From Burkholderia sp. BCC1644 (GTDB lineage: Bacteria; Pseudomonadota; Gammaproteobacteria; Burkholderiales; Burkholderiaceae): 64,000 nucleotides of DNA. A program made the translations under genes and the position numbers. The stretch is from contig NZ_CADFEI010000022.1 of the NCBI RefSeq assembly GCF_902833225.1, forward strand, positions 62,001-126,000. Reading direction: 5' to 3'. The notes beneath the pieces are model-generated. The model worked only from the letters and a program-made list of their open reading frames with translations. It made no database searches and was not told the DNA's origin. Of this stretch, positions 36,449-44,746 are shown in pieces (the first letter of the stretch is position 1; each line of letters begins with the position of its first letter).

Positions 36449-37873
36449 ATGAAGCTCTACGAGAAATTTGCAAACGACATAGAGAGACTCATCCGGCAAC
36501 GCGTATATCGACACGGCGATCGTGTGCCCTCGGTGCGGCAGGCGAGCCAGCAGCACCGGATCAGCATCACGACCGTGCTGCATGCCTACCTGCTGCTGGA
36601 AAGCCGCGGGCTGCTCGAAAGCCGGCCGCAGTCGGGCTATTTCGTGAACCTGCGTCGCGACGACGGTCACGCGCCGGTGCGCGAGCTGCGGCCGTCGAAG
36701 CCGATCGCGATCTCGTCGTCGGTCGACGTGAGCCGGCTCGTGCTGTCGACGCTGCGTTCGATCGGCACGGACGACGCGGTGCCGCTCGGCTCGCCGTATC
36801 CGGACCCGAGCCTGTTTCCGTTCGAGAAGCTGAACCGCTATGCGTACGCAGCCGGCCGCGACAAGTCGCTGTGGGGCGTGACGGACGGCTTGCCGCCGGG
36901 CCATCCGCGCCTGATTCGCCAAATTGCGCGCCGCTACCTGGAAAACGGGATGTCGGTGGATCCGAACGAGATCATCGTGACGGTCGGCGCGACGGAGGCG
37001 ATCAACCTGTGCCTGCAGGCCGTTGCGAAGCCGGGCGACACGATCGCGGTGGAGTCGCCGACGTTCTATGCGATGCTGCACGCGATCGAGCGGATGGGGA
37101 TGAAGGCGATCGAGGTTGCGACGCATCCGGAATACGGGATCGACATCGCGGCGCTGGCCGCGATCGCGAAGTCGCAGCCGATCGCCGCGTGCATGGTGAT
37201 GCCGAACTTCCAGAACCCGCTCGGTTTCCAGATGCCCGACGAGCGCAAGCGCGAACTGGTCGCGTTCGCAACGAAAGCCGACCTGCCGATCATCGAGAAC
37301 GGCGTGTACAACGAACTGTACTTCGGCAACATGCATCCGAGCACGCTGAAGTCGTTCGACCGCCACGATATCGTGCTGCACTGCTCGTCGTTCTCGAAGA
37401 GCCTGACGGCCGCCTACCGGATCGGCTGGGCGTTGCCGGGCCGCTATCGGGAGCAGGTCGAGAAGCTGAAATTCCTGAACACGCTCGCGACACCGTCGCT
37501 GCCGCAACTGGCGATCGCGGAGTTTCTGGAGCGCGACGGCTACGAGCATCATCTGCGGCGGATTCGCAAGGCGTACGCGCAGCAGGCGAACCTGATGCGG
37601 ACGATGGTGTCGCGGTTCTTCCCGGAAGGCACGCGCATTTCGAGCCCGGCGGGCGGCTACGTGCTGTGGATCGAGCTGCCCGCGCAGGTCGACGCGATGC
37701 GGCTGTACCAGCTCGCGCTGGAACGGGGCATCACGATCGGGCCCGGCTACATGTTCTCGATCGCGGACAGCTACCGGAACTTCATCCGGCTGAACTACAG
37801 CAGCCCGTGGTCGCCGGAGATCGAGCAGGCGGTCGTGACCGTCGGCAAGCTCGCCGCGCACTGTCTCGACTGA
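36449..37873 (+). CDS. MocR-family transcriptional regulator, copy B
   Basis: 474 residues, the same length as copy A at 3154-4578 and almost identical in protein sequence. Both carry the GntR winged helix and PLP aminotransferase domain with SSFSKSLTAAYRIGW. The first 27 or so codons use clearly different, less GC-rich codons and a few different residues (EKFANDIERLIRQRVY in place of EKLADDIERLIRQGVY); then the DNA is nearly the same for about 700 bp and diverges mildly after residue 270. Upstream regions are unrelated, so the two regulators probably answer to different control while reading the same signal. Its neighbour is formate dehydrogenase, convergent. Confidence 0.9.
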   Translation: MKLYEKFANDIERLIRQRVYRHGDRVPSVRQASQQHRISITTVLHAYLLLESRGLLESRPQSGYFVNLRRDDGHAPVRELRPSKPIAISSSVDVSRLVLSTLRSIGTDDAVPLGSPYPDPSLFPFEKLNRYAYAAGRDKSLWGVTDGLPPGHPRLIRQIARRYLENGMSVDPNEIIVTVGATEAINLCLQAVAKPGDTIAVESPTFYAMLHAIERMGMKAIEVATHPEYGIDIAALAAIAKSQPIAACMVMPNFQNPLGFQMPDERKRELVAFATKADLPIIENGVYNELYFGNMHPSTLKSFDRHDIVLHCSSFSKSLTAAYRIGWALPGRYREQVEKLKFLNTLATPSLPQLAIAEFLERDGYEHHLRRIRKAYAQQANLMRTMVSRFFPEGTRISSPAGGYVLWIELPAQVDAMRLYQLALERGITIGPGYMFSIADSYRNFIRLNYSSPWSPEIEQAVVTVGKLAAHCLD

Positions 37874-37907
37874 ACGTACCGTCGTGCGCCGCGCGTAGCG
37901 CGTCGCG

Positions 37908-39068
37908 TCAAGTCAGCCGGTACGATTGCGCGCCCGTTCCCGCGAGCGTGCCGCCGTCGACGATCAGGTATTCATTGCGGATCGGCTTGCCGTCGAACCA
38001 GCATTGCAGGATCTCCAGCGTGCCGGCCGCATAGCGCGCCTGCGCGGACAGCGACGTGCCCGAGATGTGCGGCGTCATCCCGTTGAACGGCATCGAGCGC
38101 CACGGATGATCGGCCGGCGCCGGCTGCGGAAACCACACGTCGCCGCCGTAGCCCGCGAGATGCCCTGACGTGACGGCATTCACGACAGCATCGCGGTCGA
38201 CCAGCTTCGCACGCGCGGTGTTGATCAGGTACGCGCCGCGCTTCATCCGCGCGATCATCGCCGCGTCGAACAGGTGCTCGGTCGACGGGTACAGCGGGAT
38301 CTGCAGATTGACGATGTCGACGGCGCTCGCCAGCGACGCGGCGTCGGCGTGATACGTGAGCGCGAGCTCCTGCTCGACGGCGGCGTCGAGCCGGTGGCGC
38401 TGCGTGTAGTGCAGCTGCAGGCCGAACGGCTTCAACCGGCGCAGTACCGCGAGCCCGATGCGCCCGGCGCCGACCGTGCCGAAATGCATCCCTTCGACGT
38501 CATAGCTGCGCGCCACGCAATCGGCGATGTTCCAGCCGCCTTGCTGCGCGACCGCATGCGACGGCAGGTAGTTGCGCACCAGCGCGAGCGTCGTCATCAC
38601 CACATGTTCGGCGACGCTGATGCTGTTCGAGCCGGTGACTTCGGCGACGGTGATGTGCGCGCGCGCCGCGGCGTCCAGGTCGACGTGATCGGAGCCGATC
38701 CCGGCCGTCAGCGCGAGTTTCAGCTTCGGCGCGCGGGCGATCCGGTCGGCCGTCAGGTACGCGGGCCAGAACGGCTGCGAAATCACCACGTCGGCTTCGG
38801 GCAGCCGGCGCTCGAATTCGGAATCGGGGCCGTCCTTGTCGCTCGTCACGATCAGCGTGTGGCCGTGCGTTTCCATGTAGCCGCGCAACCCGAGCGCGCC
38901 GGACACCGAGCCGACGAGTTCGCCGGGCCGGAAGCCGAGCGGGCCGGCCGGCGTCGGCGCGGTCTGGCCGTCCGCATACCGGGTGATGACCGGAATCGCG
39001 TCGCGCACGTAGCGCGGCGGATAGCCGTCGACGGGATCGGGGTAGAGCACGCACAGGACGGTGGCCAT
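37908..39068 (-). CDS. fdh: NAD-dependent formate dehydrogenase
   Basis: 386 residues, matching the metal-free D-2-hydroxyacid-dehydrogenase type enzyme of methylotrophs. Motifs: TAGIGSDHVDLDAA near residue 120, VTGSNSISVAEHVV, the Rossmann GTVGAGRIGLAVLRRL, and the catalytic His in TPHISGTSLSAQARY with the Gln of LQIPLY. It oxidises formate to carbon dioxide with NAD+, giving cytosolic NADH under stress or during C1 turnover. The ATG at 39068 lies 233 bp from the divergent Rieske/FAD gene. It does not need Moco, unlike the YdeP-type enzyme. Confidence 0.94.
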   Translation of the reverse strand: MATVLCVLYPDPVDGYPPRYVRDAIPVITRYADGQTAPTPAGPLGFRPGELVGSVSGALGLRGYMETHGHTLIVTSDKDGPDSEFERRLPEADVVISQPFWPAYLTADRIARAPKLKLALTAGIGSDHVDLDAAARAHITVAEVTGSNSISVAEHVVMTTLALVRNYLPSHAVAQQGGWNIADCVARSYDVEGMHFGTVGAGRIGLAVLRRLKPFGLQLHYTQRHRLDAAVEQELALTYHADAASLASAVDIVNLQIPLYPSTEHLFDAAMIARMKRGAYLINTARAKLVDRDAVVNAVTSGHLAGYGGDVWFPQPAPADHPWRSMPFNGMTPHISGTSLSAQARYAAGTLEILQCWFDGKPIRNEYLIVDGGTLAGTGAQSYRLT

Positions 39069-39097
39069 CGGGAGCGCTCCTGATGAGGGTATGAAGG

Positions 39098-39113
39098 CGG
39101 CACGCGGATTGCG
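39098..39113 (+). promoter_or_regulatory. Sigma-54-type (-24/-12) promoter toward the Rieske/FAD gene
   Basis: CGGCACGCGGATTGCG matches TGGCACG-N4-TTGC at nearly every position and has the exact GG-N10-GC spacing. It reads rightward, about 190 bp upstream of the ATG at 39302, and lies in the divergent gap to the formate dehydrogenase. With an rpoN copy and an NtrC-type regulator 4-8 kb away, it is a credible target. Confidence 0.55.
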
Positions 39114-39301
39114 CGGGACACGCGACGTGCCCCGCGGGCGGCGGGCGTGTTGCGCCGCAACGTTGATGACGTTCTACGCCCGTCATGGATCGCATGCAAG
39201 CTACAGTCCGTGTTTGCGTGCGCTGCGGGGCGTCTGTACCTGTTCTTTTCAGGAGGGATGTCGATAATGGGATCGTTACCTGACTTTCCGGGAGCCACGT
39301 C

Positions 39302-40834
39302 ATGACTGCAAGCGACGATTCGTCTTCGCGCCCCGATCTCGCGGCCGGCATTGCGCTCGACGATATCGCCGACGGCGCGATGATCGAGGGCCATGTCGGC
39401 GAGGCAGCGGTGCTGCTCGTGCGCCGTGCCGACGAACTGTTCGCCGTGGGCGCGAATTGCCCGCACTACGGCGCCCCCTTGGCCGACGGCCTGCTGGTCG
39501 GCGACACGATCCGCTGCCCGTGGCATCACGCGGCGTTCTGCCTGCGCACGGGCGAGCTGCAGCGCGCGCCGGCGCTCGACGGCCTGACGTGCTGGCGCGT
39601 CGAACGTCGCGATGGCCGCGCCGTCGTGCTCGATGCGCGGCCGGCCGCGGTGCCGCCTGCGCTGACAGCAGCCGGGCTGCCTGCGTCGGTCGTGATTGTC
39701 GGCGGCGGCGCCGCTGCGATCGCGGCGGCCGTGACGCTGCGGCAGGAAGGTTATCCGCATCCCGTTACGCTGCTGAGCGCCGATGCCGATCCGCCGTACG
39801 ACCGGCCGAATCTGTCGAAGGATTACCTCGCGGGTACGGCTGACGCCGACTGGCTGCCGCTGCGCGCGCCGTCGTTCTATACCGACCGGCACATCGACGT
39901 CCGGTGCGGCGTTCGAGTCGTGCGGATCGATCCCGCGCAGCATGCGGTCGAGCTGGCCGACGGCAGCCGCGTCGGATACGGCGCGCTGCTGCTCGCGACG
40001 GGCGCCGAGCCGAACCGGCTGACCGTGCCTGGCGCCGACCTGCCGCACGTATGCGTACTGCGCTCGCGTGCCGATTGCGACGCGCTGATCGGCAAGCTGA
40101 AAACGGCGCGCCGCTGCGTCGTGGTCGGCGCGAGCTTCATCGGCCTGGAGGCGGCCGCCGCGTTGCGCACGCGCGGGCTCGACGTGCAGGTCGTCGCGCC
40201 CGACGAGCGTCCGATGGCGCGCGTGCTTGGCGACGCGCTCGGCGATACGATCAAGGCGCTGCATGAATCGCACGGCGTCGTGTTCCATCTCGGCGCGACA
40301 CCCGCGCAAATCACACCGGACGGCGTGACGCTGTCGACCGGCGACGTGCTGCCGGCCGATGTCGTGGTGGTCGGCATCGGTGTGCATCCGAACGTGGCGC
40401 TGGCACAGGACGCCGGGCTCGCCGTCGAACGCGGCGTGACGGTCGACCGTTTCCTTCAGACGAGCGCGCCCGGCATCTACGCGGCCGGCGACATCGCACG
40501 CTGGCCCGATCCGCTGACGGGCGAGCGGATTCGCGTCGAGCACTGGGTCGTCGCCGAGCGGCAGGGCATCGTCGCGGCGCGCAACATGCTCGGCCAGCAG
40601 CGGCCGTTCGATGCGGTGCCGTTTTTCTGGAGCCAGCATTACGACCTGACGATCAACTATGTCGGGCATGCGGAGCAATGGGATCGCGTCGAGATCGACG
40701 GCGACCTCGGCGCGCACGACTGCTCGATCGCGTACTGGCGCGGCAACACGCGGCTCGCGGTCGTGACGGTTGGCCGCGATCGCGCCAGCCTGGAAGCGGA
40801 AGCGGCATTCGAGCAGCAGATTGCAGCCGCGTGA
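39302..40834 (+). CDS. FAD-dependent oxidoreductase with N-terminal Rieske domain (AIFM3-like)
   Basis: 510 residues. The N-terminal Rieske 2Fe-2S domain has ligands C53, H55, C72 and H75 (NCPHYGAPL and RCPWHHAAF). From about residue 128 a pyridine nucleotide-disulfide reductase fold follows, with VIVGGGAAAIAAAV (FAD), CVVVGASFIGLEAAAAL (NADH) and TSAPGIYAAGDIARW. It resembles ferredoxin reductases of ring-hydroxylating systems and animal AIFL. Electron partner unknown. It starts a rightward unit with the 125-residue gene 42 bp later. Confidence 0.9.
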   Translation: MTASDDSSSRPDLAAGIALDDIADGAMIEGHVGEAAVLLVRRADELFAVGANCPHYGAPLADGLLVGDTIRCPWHHAAFCLRTGELQRAPALDGLTCWRVERRDGRAVVLDARPAAVPPALTAAGLPASVVIVGGGAAAIAAAVTLRQEGYPHPVTLLSADADPPYDRPNLSKDYLAGTADADWLPLRAPSFYTDRHIDVRCGVRVVRIDPAQHAVELADGSRVGYGALLLATGAEPNRLTVPGADLPHVCVLRSRADCDALIGKLKTARRCVVVGASFIGLEAAAALRTRGLDVQVVAPDERPMARVLGDALGDTIKALHESHGVVFHLGATPAQITPDGVTLSTGDVLPADVVVVGIGVHPNVALAQDAGLAVERGVTVDRFLQTSAPGIYAAGDIARWPDPLTGERIRVEHWVVAERQGIVAARNMLGQQRPFDAVPFFWSQHYDLTINYVGHAEQWDRVEIDGDLGAHDCSIAYWRGNTRLAVVTVGRDRASLEAEAAFEQQIAAA

Positions 40835-40876
40835 CAGCGGCGTGACGACACGATCCGAATCTTGAGTGGAGAAGCG

Positions 40877-41254
40877 ATGAACCCCGACGTCCGTGCCCGT
40901 TTCGAAACCGAGTTCGCGCCGCGCATCGCGGCGCGCCTGCTCGGCCTGTACCAACCCGGCGACGTGAAGGTCGACGTCGTGCCGCACGACGGGCAGGGCA
41001 GCCCGACCTGCGTCGACGTCATCGGCCTCACGTCGACGGTCGGGCTGCCGAACCGGCTGAATGCCCGGCTCGCGTGGCGCGACGATGCGATCGCCGATCT
41101 GCTGGCCGAGCCCGATCGCAGCCGCTTCGACCGCTATCTCGCGGCGCTGCCGGTCACGATCGAGCGCTGGCAGATGGAATTGCCGGTGGATTTCAGCTCA
41201 CGGACCCAGCGCGACCGCGAGATCCTGATCGGCGACCTCGATTTCGATGCATGA
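40877..41254 (+). CDS. 125-residue hypothetical protein
   Basis: Starts after a GGAGAAG site. The protein is soluble and acidic with no signal or membrane segment: RFETEFAPRIAARLLGLYQPGDVKVDVVPHDG at the start, then FDRYLAALPVTIERWQMELPVDFS. I recognise no family. It follows the Rieske/FAD gene by 42 bp and is probably co-transcribed, so it may be an accessory to that enzyme. Confidence 0.6.
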   Translation: MNPDVRARFETEFAPRIAARLLGLYQPGDVKVDVVPHDGQGSPTCVDVIGLTSTVGLPNRLNARLAWRDDAIADLLAEPDRSRFDRYLAALPVTIERWQMELPVDFSSRTQRDREILIGDLDFDA

Positions 41255-41303
41255 AACGCACGGTGCGATGCCGGCCGACGATGCGGCGATGAACCGCGCG
41301 ACG

Positions 41304-41522
41304 TTACCGGTCGCGCGTCTTGATGATCACGCGGCCCTGGTCGATGCCGCCGCGCAGCGCCTCGTCGCACGTGAGCCATTCGGGCGTGACGAGCTCGGGC
41401 GCGGGCAGGTCGACCGGCGCGCCGTCGCGGAAGATCCGCACCTGCGCGACCCACGCGCCGTTCGCGTTGCGCGTCGCTTCGACGCGAATCTCGTGATCCA
41501 TGAAAGTGTCGGTGGCTTGCAT
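41304..41522 (-). CDS. 72-residue small protein, paralogue of the gene at 49518
   Basis: The ATG at 41522 has a GGAGGG site. The product has the pattern DHEIRVEATRNANGAWVAQVRIFRDG, then APELVTPEWLTCDEALRGGIDQGRVII. The same pattern (HEIRVWARRNDSGAWRDEVQVFVRG, then GPEWLTENEALLAGVERGRYLID) occurs in the 80-residue protein at 49518-49760, so they are paralogues. The predicted fold is one beta meander and one helix, soluble. Function unknown. Confidence 0.65.
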   Translation of the reverse strand: MQATDTFMDHEIRVEATRNANGAWVAQVRIFRDGAPVDLPAPELVTPEWLTCDEALRGGIDQGRVIIKTRDR

Positions 41523-41644
41523 CGGTCGGGGCCCTCCGTCGTGCGTGAACGCGGTGCGTCGATCGTATCAGCACGGCGCGCGCCGCGCACCGGAAACCGG
41601 CCCGAATCCGTCCTCGACCTGCCGCACGATACGGGAGCGACCTT

Positions 41645-42283
41645 GTGGCCTTCGACCTGACCTTCTCCATCAAGGTGTTCGCGGCGCTGTTCGCGATCAT
41701 GAACCCGATCGCGAACATTCCGGTGTTCCTGTCGCTGACCGAAGGCGCGGCGGACGGCGTGCGCCGCAAGGTCGCGCTGACGGCCTCGATCGGCGTGTCG
41801 GTCGGCTGCATCGTGTCGGCCGTCGCGGGCGGCGCGATCCTGCACGTGTTCGGCCTGACGATCGACGACTTCCGCCTCGCGGGCGGGCTGCTGGTGCTGC
41901 TGATCGCGCTGTCGATGCTGCATGGTTCGCCGAGCCGCCAGCATGCGCCGGGCGACGACGAGGGCGCCGATCCGGCGGCGGCCGAGAGCGTCGCGATCTA
42001 TCCGCTGACGATCCCGTTGCTGGTCGGACCCGGCACGATCGCGACGATGATCGTGCTCGGGCACAGTGCGTTCTCGACCGGGCAGGAACTTGCGTTCGCG
42101 CTCGGGCTGGCCGCGTTTCTCGTGCTGCTGGCCGTCTCGCTGCTGTCGGCGCCGGTGATCGGCCACTACCTGTCGCCGCGCGTGACGGCCGTCACGCAGC
42201 GGCTGATGGGGATGATTCTCGCGGCGATCGCGATGCAGATGATCGTCGCGAGCCTGAAGGCCGCGTTCGGGCTGCCGCATTGA
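41645..42283 (+). CDS. MarC family integral membrane protein
   Basis: 212 residues from a GTG at 41645 with a GGGAG site. Six membrane helices and the motifs FAIMNPIANIPVFLSLT and IYPLTIPLLVGPGTIATMIVLG are diagnostic of the MarC/UPF0056 family, once thought to affect multiple antibiotic resistance but of unproven function. Inner membrane. It is followed 45 bp later by a DUF1269-like small gene. Confidence 0.9.
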   Translation: MAFDLTFSIKVFAALFAIMNPIANIPVFLSLTEGAADGVRRKVALTASIGVSVGCIVSAVAGGAILHVFGLTIDDFRLAGGLLVLLIALSMLHGSPSRQHAPGDDEGADPAAAESVAIYPLTIPLLVGPGTIATMIVLGHSAFSTGQELAFALGLAAFLVLLAVSLLSAPVIGHYLSPRVTAVTQRLMGMILAAIAMQMIVASLKAAFGLPH

Positions 42284-42328
42284 GCGCGGCGTGGCGGAAC
42301 GCGGCCATTCGATTGCATGGAGTCGCTG

Positions 42329-42793
42329 ATGAACACGCTGATCGTGTTGTCCTATCCCGATCTCGACGCGGCCCGCCGCGTGATGGCCGAACTCGGGACG
42401 TTGCGCGACCGGCACGTCGTCGCGCTGTCGGGCGTCGTGATCGTCGAGTGCACGACCGACGGACAGTTGCGCACGCATTCGGTCGATCCCGGCCGCGTGC
42501 CGTCCGGATCGCTGCTCGACAGTGTGGTCGAGCACATCGAATCGTCGCTCGACGCGTGGCGCGAGCGGCCGGTGGACGACGCGCTGACCGACCGCGTCGC
42601 GCGCAAGGCGCGCCCCGGCACCGTATCGCTCGGGCTCGCCGCGACGCAACTCGACATCTACGCGCTGAGTGCGGCGCTCGCGCCGTTCGGCGGCGAGGTG
42701 ATCGATACGACGCTGTCGATCGACGACGAACTGAAACTCGTCGAAGCGATCTCGAACGCGCGCGACGGCGGCAGCGGCGCTGCGAGCGGCTGA
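42329..42793 (+). CDS. DUF1269-like hypothetical protein
   Basis: 154 residues. I chose the ATG at 42329, preceded by GGAG at a good distance, over the ATG at 42317. NTLIVLSYPDLDAARRVMAELGTL and the end SLSIDDELKLVEAISNA resemble the flanks of the DUF1269 protein at 35413, but the central glycine-zipper membrane stretch is missing; instead there is a soluble helical region (SVVEHIESSLDAWRERPVDDAL). It may be a soluble variant of that family. It follows marC. Confidence 0.55.
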   Translation: MNTLIVLSYPDLDAARRVMAELGTLRDRHVVALSGVVIVECTTDGQLRTHSVDPGRVPSGSLLDSVVEHIESSLDAWRERPVDDALTDRVARKARPGTVSLGLAATQLDIYALSAALAPFGGEVIDTTLSIDDELKLVEAISNARDGGSGAASG

Positions 42794-43342
42794 CGCGCCG
42801 AACCCTTCGACGCGCCGAACAGCGGCTCGGCTGCACGCCGATTCGGACGCCGATTCCGACGCCGATCGCGCGGCTGCCGGTCGCGGCCACGACGGCGACG
42901 CTCATCGGCGATTCGAGCAGGCCGACGCGTGTGATGTCCGAAGCGCAGGGTCGGAATCGAACGAAAACGCGCCCCGCGCGCTCTCGACATGCGAAATGCC
43001 ACGCCGGAAAGTTTGACCTGACGGCGCGACGAAACACGTAAACGCGGCATCGGAACTGGCTAAACACCGCATGATTCGTTCAACGACGACGACGTTCTTA
43101 CCGATCGTGACGCATTGATTCTGGCAATGCAGGCCGCCCGCATGGATAGATTTATTCGATGATCGGCGAATGCGCGACATGCCTCTTCTATACTGACAAG
43201 GACCGCTTTTCACGGGAGGACAGCCAGTCCGCACGAGCGCATCGATCGTGAAGTGTCGTCGCGCAAGCGGCGGCCGGACCGCGCTGCAACCGGCCGCGGT
43301 CCCGGCCGATCTGCGCGCCGGGCCGCCTCACAAGGAGCGACG
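42794..43342. other. Intergenic region upstream of the NtrC-type regulator; TATACT at 43189-43194
   Basis: 549 bp. The first third has short direct repeats of the type CGGACGCCGATTC (42843-42866). From 43060 to 43220 it is AT-rich and carries a TATACT (43189-43194) with only a weak -35 match, probably the promoter of the regulator gene at 43343. A GGGAGGA follows, but no supported small gene. Confidence 0.4.
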
Positions 43343-44710
43343 ATGCCTTATGTCCTGATCGTCGAAGACGACGCCGACACGCGCACGATGCTTGCGGCGC
43401 TTGCACGCACGCAGCAACTCGCGTGCGATACGGCCGCGACGCTCGAAGAAGCGCGCACGCTCGTCACGACGCACCCCCCCGACCTCGTGCTGTGCGATCT
43501 CGTGCTGCCGGACGGCAACGGGATGGATCTGTTCGATGCGTTGCCGAAGCGTTCGCACTGCGAAATGGTGTTGACCACCGGCCACGCGAGCCTCGAAACC
43601 GCGATCGACGCACTGCGGCGCGGGGCGACCGACTACCTGGTGAAGCCGCTGAACATGCAGCGGCTGAACAGCATCTTCGCACGTGTGCCGCGCACGACCG
43701 CACTGCATGAGGAAATCGCCGAACTGCGCTCGGAACTGATGCGTCTCGGCCGCTTCGGCCGCATGCTCGGCAGCTCGCCTGCCATGCAGGCCGTCTACGA
43801 CGCGATCGGCCGTGTCGCGCGTACCGAGGCATCGGTGTTGCTCACCGGCGAATCGGGCACCGGCAAGGAGCTGGCCGCGCAAACCGTGCACGACCTGAGC
43901 CTGCGCCGCCGTGGCCCGTTTCTCGCGGTGAACTGCGGTGCGATCGCCGCGAACCTCGTCGAGAGCGAGATGTTCGGCCACGATCGCGGCAGCTTCACCG
44001 GCGCCGAGCGGCAGCACAAGGGCTTTTTCGAACGCGCGGACGGCGGCACGCTGTTTCTCGACGAGATCACCGAGATGCCGCCCGAATCGCAGGTCAAGCT
44101 GCTGCGTGTGCTGGAGACGGGGCGCCTCACGCGGCTCGGTTCGACGCGCGAGATCGACGTCGACGTGCGCATCGTCGCCGCGACGAACCGCGATCCGGAA
44201 GCCGCGATGGCCGACGGCAAGCTGCGGCCCGACCTGTTCCACCGGATCAACGTGTTTCCGATCCCGCTGCCGTCGCTGCGCGATCGCGGCGACGACATCC
44301 CGATGCTGGCCGATGCGTTCCTGCAGCAGTTCAACGAGGAAAGCGGCCGGCACCTGCGTTTCGCACCGGCCGCGCGCGACGCACTGAAAACCCATGCATG
44401 GCCCGGCAACGTGCGCGAACTGCGCAACTTCGTACAGCGTGCGAGCATCTTCAGCGACGGCGACGTGATCGACACGCTGCCGCCGCCGATCATGGACGAA
44501 CTGTCGAGCATGGCCGATTCGCACGAGGATCGCGTGACCGTGCCGTTCGGCACGCCGCTCGAGGAGGTCGACCGGCGGCTGATTCTCGGTACGATCGCGC
44601 AATGCGGCGGCGTGAAGGCGCAGGCGGCCGAGGTGCTCGACGTCAGCCTGAAGACGATCTACAACCGGCTCGCGCAGCTCGAAGACGAAGCGGACAAGCC
44701 GGATTCCTGA
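43343..44710 (+). CDS. NtrC-family sigma-54-dependent response regulator
   Basis: 455 residues. A receiver domain with phospho-acceptor D52 and the conserved K101 (YLVKPLN); an AAA+ domain with Walker A GESGTGKE (169-176), the sigma-54 contact loop GSFTGA (216-221), Walker B GGTLFLDEI and the R-finger region; then a Fis-type HTH at the C-terminus (GGVKAQAAEVLDVSLKTIYNRLAQLE). It activates promoters of the -24/-12 type. The GAFTGA loop carries Ser in place of Ala at position 2, which is tolerated in the family. It is followed by the hybrid kinase (36 bp gap) and rpoN. Confidence 0.94.
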   Translation: MPYVLIVEDDADTRTMLAALARTQQLACDTAATLEEARTLVTTHPPDLVLCDLVLPDGNGMDLFDALPKRSHCEMVLTTGHASLETAIDALRRGATDYLVKPLNMQRLNSIFARVPRTTALHEEIAELRSELMRLGRFGRMLGSSPAMQAVYDAIGRVARTEASVLLTGESGTGKELAAQTVHDLSLRRRGPFLAVNCGAIAANLVESEMFGHDRGSFTGAERQHKGFFERADGGTLFLDEITEMPPESQVKLLRVLETGRLTRLGSTREIDVDVRIVAATNRDPEAAMADGKLRPDLFHRINVFPIPLPSLRDRGDDIPMLADAFLQQFNEESGRHLRFAPAARDALKTHAWPGNVRELRNFVQRASIFSDGDVIDTLPPPIMDELSSMADSHEDRVTVPFGTPLEEVDRRLILGTIAQCGGVKAQAAEVLDVSLKTIYNRLAQLEDEADKPDS

Positions 44711-44746
44711 TGCCGCCCACCGAACCGGCCGGCAGGAGCGCGACCG

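Noticed and set aside
42302..42317. GG-N10-GC match before the DUF1269-like gene
   Set aside because: The predicted start point would lie at the ATG itself and the -24 element is poor.
42902..43234. 110-residue minus frame before the NtrC-type gene
   Set aside because: No ribosome site, mixed composition and no recognisable motif.
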